Positions 57,900-64,000 of a stretch of 64,000 nt of DNA are shown here, one piece after another. The DNA is from Laguncularia racemosa (lineage: Eukaryota > Streptophyta > Magnoliopsida > Myrtales > Combretaceae): the NCBI GenBank assembly GCA_037954665.1, contig JBBMOL010000023.1:4898001-4962000 (forward strand), given 5' to 3'. The translations under genes and the position numbers were made by a program. Every line of letters starts with the position of its first letter. The first letter of the stretch is position 1. Below the pieces are notes generated by a model. That model was not told the origin of the DNA, made no database searches, and saw only the letters and a program-made list of their open reading frames with translations.

Positions 57900-60240
57900 T
57901 GGAGGTTGGTTAATCAATGAAGGAGGTTACGCGCGCTGTTTGTTTTAAAAAGGGCGTTAGAGAGGAGGAGTCAAAATGCGCTGTCTGTTTAATCTGGGCC
58001 GTCCGTTTTTAGTACTTTTTTTTCCCTTTCTGTTTGACCCCACCTTCGCATGGTGAAAACCAGCTGTCGAACTTTCGGTTGCTTTTTCTGCAGTGACTTA
58101 AATGCCCTTTGCTTTAAATTATTTTCTGTTTTTTATTCACTTGTTGCTTCTTTTACTTTATTAAAGATAAAATTAATTTCATCATGCCAAATGTAGAGTT
58201 CTCCATCACGAGTTAATATACTTGCAATTTAGAGTTGCTATGAGTTTTTATTTTATATTATTCCTCATGCAAACGATGTTAATGCCGATATCTAAAAGAT
58301 ATCATCCTTTAATTCGATATCATATTGATTATGGAATTTATAGTTTTTACTCGTAATTTAAAAGTTTTTATATTATATATTTTGTTTTTCTTAAATATAG
58401 TAGAAGATATGAAATTTATGTCAAATTTCATATAAATATACTATAAAGTATTTATATTATGCTATTTTATAGTAAAGTATGGATATTTTATAATAAAAAC
58501 ATACAACTCATTTTATTATTATATATCACAATCTTTTTTTTATTATACTCACATATCTTATTTTAAAAAATAATAATTAAAATATTTTATGATGGTTTTC
58601 AATTAGGAGAACTTACCAGGTATATCATAGAGTATTTATAATATGCTATTGTATAGCAAAGAATGGATACTTTGCAGTGAAAAGTGCAACTCATTTTGCT
58701 ATTGTGTACATTGATGCCTTTTTCTTTATTCATTCATATCAAATACACTAAGCATCTTACATCCTCATAATCAAACATGTTAACGACAATCAAAGCATTT
58801 TATGGTTGTTTTTTTGTCAAGAGAGCTTGTAATTCTCATGTTTTAACTTATAAATCAACCACTCTCCTTGTTTTAGATGGAAAAATTACATATAAAAGAA
58901 TAAATGATTAAATTGAGTTTAAACTGATATAAATATTTTTAGTAATTTATATAAAAAATAGAACCTTTTCATATTTTATTAGTTTAAATAGAGAATAAAT
59001 ATTATATAAAATAATGTAAATATAGGATGAAATTATGTATCTAATATAATACTATTAAACTTAGTAACATGATATGTTAATTATAGAAAATACTTATAAT
59101 CTGATATATAATTTTTATTTTTATTTTTAACATAATGTCATTCTTTATTTGTACTATTTTGATAATATATATCATCTATTTGTATTATTTTGATAGCATT
59201 TATTATCCGTTTAAAATACTAAAATGTTTCCTTTTTTTTCGATTTGGGTCTAATTTCTCTTTTTTTTGTAGAAGAAAGAGAATTAAGTTATGGATAACAG
59301 AGGTTAAAATCGTCAATGAAAAGATTCCCAAAGAAAAAGGTGCCAATTACACTTTTTTCAAAGACTTTAGGACAGACATGATGGGTGGAGAAGTCATAAC
59401 TTTAGGACACCGGACTCGGGATGATGCGAAAAAAAAAAAAAAAGGCAATGCGAATCCCAACTCAGCATTCCCGTTGCTCCTGTCCTTGGATCAAGTTGCC
59501 CTGTTTGTTCCTCTACATCTGCTTCCACGCACACATGTCTGTCTCCGCCGATGTTTTCGCCTACTAAACCGAGTCAAAGTCAGACCTCCTAAACCGGTCA
59601 AACAATCAAACGGTGGATACTCCTCTTGATTCTCTGCTCACGACGTGCCATGCAAAAACCATCACAAAAGAGCTGCACGTGTCATGTATGGGACCACTTC
59701 GTGCGTGCTTTTCCTTTTTTACTTATTTTTAATCATTTTCATCGTAATTTATATATGAGGGTATAGCGTAGATGATTGATATTAGACAGCAGGTATTACA
59801 GTAGATTAAGTTGGTTTCGACTCTACATTTTAGATTGACAATGAAATTTGAATTTAAATTAATGAAGCTTTGGAATGCATCAAGTCCGTAATTTAAAATT
59901 CAGGGTTTTAACTCCAACATGATTTGATTATCATTATTTAACTAAATTTGAGTTTATAGATTGTCTTAATTTTTTATACAATTCGATACTACCAACGAAT
60001 TTAAAAAACATATCATTTTTTTTTCCGGTGCATATAAGATGGATTATATTAGGTAAGCAAATAAATTGTACAAATACAAAAAAAGCAAGCATAGCAAAGT
60101 TATTTGCTCTATTAATTACATTTAGATATCTGATTCTCTAGATAAACTATAGTTGACTAAGTCTTTCTTCAAAAGGGTTGACATTTCCTTTGATGGGAAG
60201 CTAAAATATAATCGCTATCTTCTTCTTCTTCTCCTTAAAT
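57900..60240. other. AT-rich intergenic DNA left of the LINE
   Basis: No confident gene. The 164-codon plus-strand frame at 59135-59629 begins with a low-complexity AT-rich part and has no recognisable domain. Its less AT-rich second half (about 59310-59700) could be a promoter or relic exon. A short T run at about 60017-60026 might be the poly(A) end of the minus-strand LINE. Confidence 0.45.
58436..58715. repeat. Pair of diverged direct repeats of about 95-110 bp
   Basis: TATAAAGTATTTATATTATGCTATTTTATAGTAAAGTATGG at about 58440 matches CATAGAGTATTTATAATATGCTATTGTATAGCAAAGAATGG at about 58627. Both continue into GATACTTTGCAGTGAAAA-like and CAACTCATTTT phrases. The spacing is about 185 bp. 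Confidence 0.6.
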
Positions 60241-63200
60241 TCTGCCAGCTACATGATTAGTTATTATATTTAGTTCCCTTAGAATTGCTTTAACTCTATA
60301 ATTTAAGAGGCGAGGACACCTTTCCTTGCAAGTTATAGCACATCATAATATTTGGATTTACAATTACTCAGCTTATTAGCACACTAGCAACACAACTCGA
60401 ATCAAGATTGATTTTAATTTTCTTATATCCATTTTGCAAATAACTTCTTAGAAAACACATATATAATATGCCAAATTTTCTAGCAAACCCAAATATCATC
60501 TTCCACTACTATCTTTGACTACCCCTCCAATTATTGCTTGGCCAATTGTTGTAATGACTAATTCATTTGTGTTTAACTTAATTCAGTATGACTTCGAGGG
60601 CTTCCTTCTAAGATTTTGACATTTAATGTTATACAAATGCCTTTGTCCTTTGATGCAAGCCCAATATTCATAGAGAGCCATTTGTATTCAATGCATTAGA
60701 GATTGTTTTTGCATCTCTAGCTTGAAATCCTCTCATTTCTTACTTGCCATATCCTCTAAAACATAAAACCAAATATAAATTGTTTGAGAGGATGCACCTC
60801 TTCAAGTTGCTTCCTTTATAGCTTTGAATTTACTTTTATCAATGATATAAAACTATCTTTAGTTACTTGCCCATGAGAGGTGTTGATTTCGTCCTCTTCT
60901 TATTCCTCACAAGCCTTGATCTACCTTCTACATAAATTTACAACTATAGGCAAGCTTTCATGTTGAATGCATAGTAACATTTTTACTTTTGGTGGAAAAG
61001 CTGATCTTTAGATCCAATTCCAATCTTCTAATTCTTTAGTTGTTTAAGTAATCATTTAACAGTATGTGTCATTTAGGGATAGATCAACTTTTAAGACTTG
61101 AGAGAAACCTTTCTAGTCCTGCTCATTTGCTTGCAACATAATTGATCCCACGTTTTCTTTTAGAATATCTAATATTTGAAAACCAATTATGTCTTCGTTC
61201 CATTCAGCTATTCTCTTCCTTGCTTGTTTTACTATTAGATTTAGAGCATTTTTAAGTAATAGGCCTTGAATGGTTTCTCTTACTTTTGACTTACCACCCC
61301 ACCAATCCTATTAGAAGCTTATTTGTTTGCCATTTTCTAGCACATAGATTCTATTATGATCTACCTAGTTTTGGCTTTCCTTTAGTTCTTTCATAAGAAA
61401 GGAGCTAGAATTTTAGCCATTTATTTTCTCCTCCTTGATACTCTTTCTATATTTTACCTCGATAAAATTAGCCCAAATCACTTTGCTTCTTTTGAGCTCC
61501 TAATATCTTTTCACCATGCAAGTTCTGTTCCTAATATTTAGGTTTGCTAGCGCAATCCTCCTAATTCTTAAGGACCTGCCATTTTCTCGTAACTAATCCA
61601 ATGTGTAGATGTCCTATTTCATGTTCTATTCCATAAAAAGCTCTTAACCACCTAAGAAATCTTATTAACTATTTTTTGTGGCAATCTCGCTACTTATATA
61701 TAATATATTGAAATTGTTTTTAGTAGTGACTTCATAAGTACAATTCAACCAATCATACTCAACTCTTAGCTTTCCATCCACTTAACTTCTTCAACATTTT
61801 TTCAATGATGCAATTGAGTTGATTTACCATTAGCATTAAGCCTTCCACCAAGTGTATCTAAATACTTATGAAATTGAGACATGGTTTAATACTCCAAGAC
61901 TTGTTTGATCTTTTTCTTTAAGTTCCTATGTAATATCCCTTGAAAATGTTATTGGTGATTTTTCAAGATTTATCCTCAATCCTAATATGTTTGAAAAATT
62001 ATGAAGGAATTTCTTGATTGTTTGGGCATTCTGAGATGATGTTTTTGCTATTAATACTATATCATCTGCAAAAGTGGCATGAAATATCTTTAAGTCTCCT
62101 TCCCAAATCTTGAAAGGTGTTTAAATTCCTTTCATGAATTCTTGTTCAATTCTACTTAGACATTCTATTACTAAAATGAATAGGCATGGTGAGAAGGAGT
62201 TTCCTTGTCTTATGCCTCTCGATGGTTGAAAGGTGGTAAGAGGTGTTCCACTCACCAACAATTTAGTAGAGGTGGAGCAAATACAACCATTAGTCTACCT
62301 AATCCACCATTATGGGAAATTTGAGTTCTTTAAAGCCCTAATGTATACAATTCCATTTTAGTTTGTCATAGACTTTCTCCAAGTCTAGCTTAATGAGAAT
62401 CTACCCCAATTTGAGTTGATTCATCAATACGATATTACCCATTACTTTTCTTCCCCAATATACAGCTAGCTTGTTTAAGATGGATTAAAAAAGTCAGTAT
62501 TGATCTGAGTTTAATCACCAAGATTTTGGCGATAATTTTGTACAAGGTTATACAAAGATCAATTGGCCTAAACTACCTTATATGGATTGCATTACTTTGC
62601 TATGGTATCAGAGACAATTATGTTTGATTCATTTTCCAAGGTACATGACCATGTCCAAAAGTAGTAATTATTTAGTTTTCTATCGAAGAACCAATCATTT
62701 CTAGTATATTCTAAAGAAAAAAACATGTAGTTTATCCTTCCCTAGAGCTTTCCAAGGTCTAATCGATATCATAGCTTCAAAAAATTTTCTTTTGCTAATA
62801 GGTCTTACTATATATTGTTGTTGCTCATTATAAAGTCCATATCTAACTTCCTCTAAAAAAGGATTTGCTAGGCAACAATTTTCTCTTTCAAACTTAAATA
62901 AATTCTTAAAGTGTATATTTATGTTGCCTCTAATCTCTTCTATATCAAACAACCAATTTCCCATATTATCTTCTAATGTTAATATTCTATTTTTAGATTT
63001 TCTATTTATTCCCAAATACTAATAGTATCTTGTATTTCTTTCAGCATTTTTTATCTACTTAGCCCTAGCTTTCATTCTCTAGAGGCATTCCTCTTAGTCT
63101 AAAAGGATATTCAATTCTTGTCTATGACTTCTCTCTATCTTTGTGAGAAAACTTAAGGGTGCATAAGTTAAAGTTTTCTTAATTCTTGCTAAATGCTTTA

Positions 63201-64000
63201 TAATACTCTTTTTTTTATGTGGATAATTCCAAAGACTTCTTTGTTCCATTATCTAAAAGTTTCATGGAGTTTTTCTATTGCATTAGTGAAATCATTTCCA
63301 TTTTCCTATCGTAAGCTTCTTTTTATAGAGATAAAAGATAAGTTGGAAAACTACATTGGTTGAAATTTGAAGGAATTTGTTTTTATGATCCTCTAAGAAG
63401 TATAGGTGAGTTTTAACAAGAATGAGACAACAGTCAAAAGGCTATTTCTAGACATGGAACACTTTTGATTCTAGATATATAGCTTTCCATGCATTATTAC
63501 ACCAATGCCCTATCCAATCCTCCTTTGAGTTAAGCCAAGGAATCATTGCCTATTATTCCATGTGAACTTTAGACCTATAAAACCCATATCATTTAATCTA
63601 ATCATTCATGCAACTCAGTAATTATATGCTCAATGAACAAGACTTCCCCCATTTCTCATGTAGAACAGCAATATCATCAAATCTCCCATAATTTACCATA
63701 TTAATAAATAATGACTAATCTCAGAATCTGCCATAAAATCACTTTCAAATTTAAGTCAAATGATACATGTCTTACTAAAAAAAAGGGATAAATTTTTATT
63801 CCTAACCTTAGTTAAAGCATGAATCTCCTAGTTAGATTGCTTGATGACCTCCCCATCCATTTCATATGTGTTCCAAAGCATTAGCATCCCTCCCTTTGGC
63901 TATCTATCTCTACAAATGGAAACCCTTCCAACTATGACATGTAGTAAAAGCCACAAGCAGTGAAAGTGTCTAGTTTGCTCTCTAGGATATTATTTACTTT
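60240..64000 (-). pseudogene. L1-type LINE (endonuclease, reverse transcriptase, RNase H), decayed, running off the right edge
   Basis: Minus-strand fragments follow the order of a plant L1 ORF2. First is the endonuclease C-terminal part (DMGFIGLKFTWNNRQ, QRRIG, near 63580-63500). Next is the linker with SKNRILTLEDNMGNWLFDIE, PISKRKFFEAMISIRPWKAL and GKDKL (63015-62710). The reverse transcriptase has RQGNSFSPCLFILVIECLSR-like sequence (62215-62150) and the catalytic FADD (62061-62072), then IKKFLHNFSNILGLRINLEK. Last is a plant-LINE RNase H-like region (KLNTNE at 60562-60579, IIGGVVKDSSGR, then KINLDSSCVASVLIS). The encoded protein would nick DNA and copy its RNA in place. Many stops are present. 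In the RNase H start, N replaces the usual catalytic-type D of KLNTDG. The 5' part lies beyond 64000. Confidence 0.85.

Noticed and set aside
59135..59629. 164-codon plus-strand frame
   Set aside because: The first third is AT-rich low-complexity sequence and the rest shows no recognisable domain. I saw no promoter or splice support, so it stays unassigned.

Overview
The window is nuclear DNA from a flowering plant, almost certainly a eudicot. It is AT-rich. Its genes have GT-AG introns (one GC-AG), and there is a nuclear-type tRNA gene, a plant-class actin with a long leader intron, a plant VQ-motif protein, and dense remnants of Ty3/gypsy, hAT, LINE and MITE elements. I cannot name the species.

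Only four genes look intact: an intronless VQ-motif gene (30895-31449, +), tRNA-Ala(UGC) (44113-44185, -), the small subunit of DNA polymerase delta (POLD2-type, 14 coding exons, 44311-49349, +) and a 377-residue actin (four coding exons plus a leader intron, 53696 to about 57900, -). From memory, Arabidopsis chromosome 2 carries the same trio close together (VQ17, POLD2 and the ACT9 actin cluster near At2g42090-At2g42140). The genic half therefore looks like a conserved syntenic block stretched by transposons.

Layout. 1-3180: a same-strand patchwork of broken gene pieces, CYP71-like P450, then a CPL1-like CTD-phosphatase segment, then an NLR leucine-rich repeat. 3250-11494: degenerate repeats, then a decayed minus-strand gypsy element (LTR, gag, protease) split by a 2,029-bp solo LTR with a perfect 5-bp target duplication. 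11495-19212: AT-rich DNA with a CACTA-like MITE, a possible second MITE and a degenerate gypsy RNaseH-integrase segment. 19221-28186: a decayed hAT transposon whose transposase is interrupted just after its apparent start codon by two tandem LTRs of the same family as the solo LTR. 28195-30760: no genes. 30765-31515: the VQ gene. 31516-44100: AT-rich DNA with a GC-rich solo LTR, MITE pairs and short tandem repeats. 44113-57900: the tRNA, POLD2 and actin genes, with a small gypsy gag-protease remnant between POLD2 and actin. 57900-64000: AT-rich DNA, then a decayed minus-strand LINE that runs off the right edge.

I found no clearly new biological system. The most informative observations are a poly(A)-tailed insertion in POLD2 intron 8 whose target duplication copies the splice acceptor, the P450/CPL1/NLR chimeric pseudogene tract, the nested LTR-in-hAT structure with homologous poly-C tracts in two LTR copies, and the syntenic gene block.
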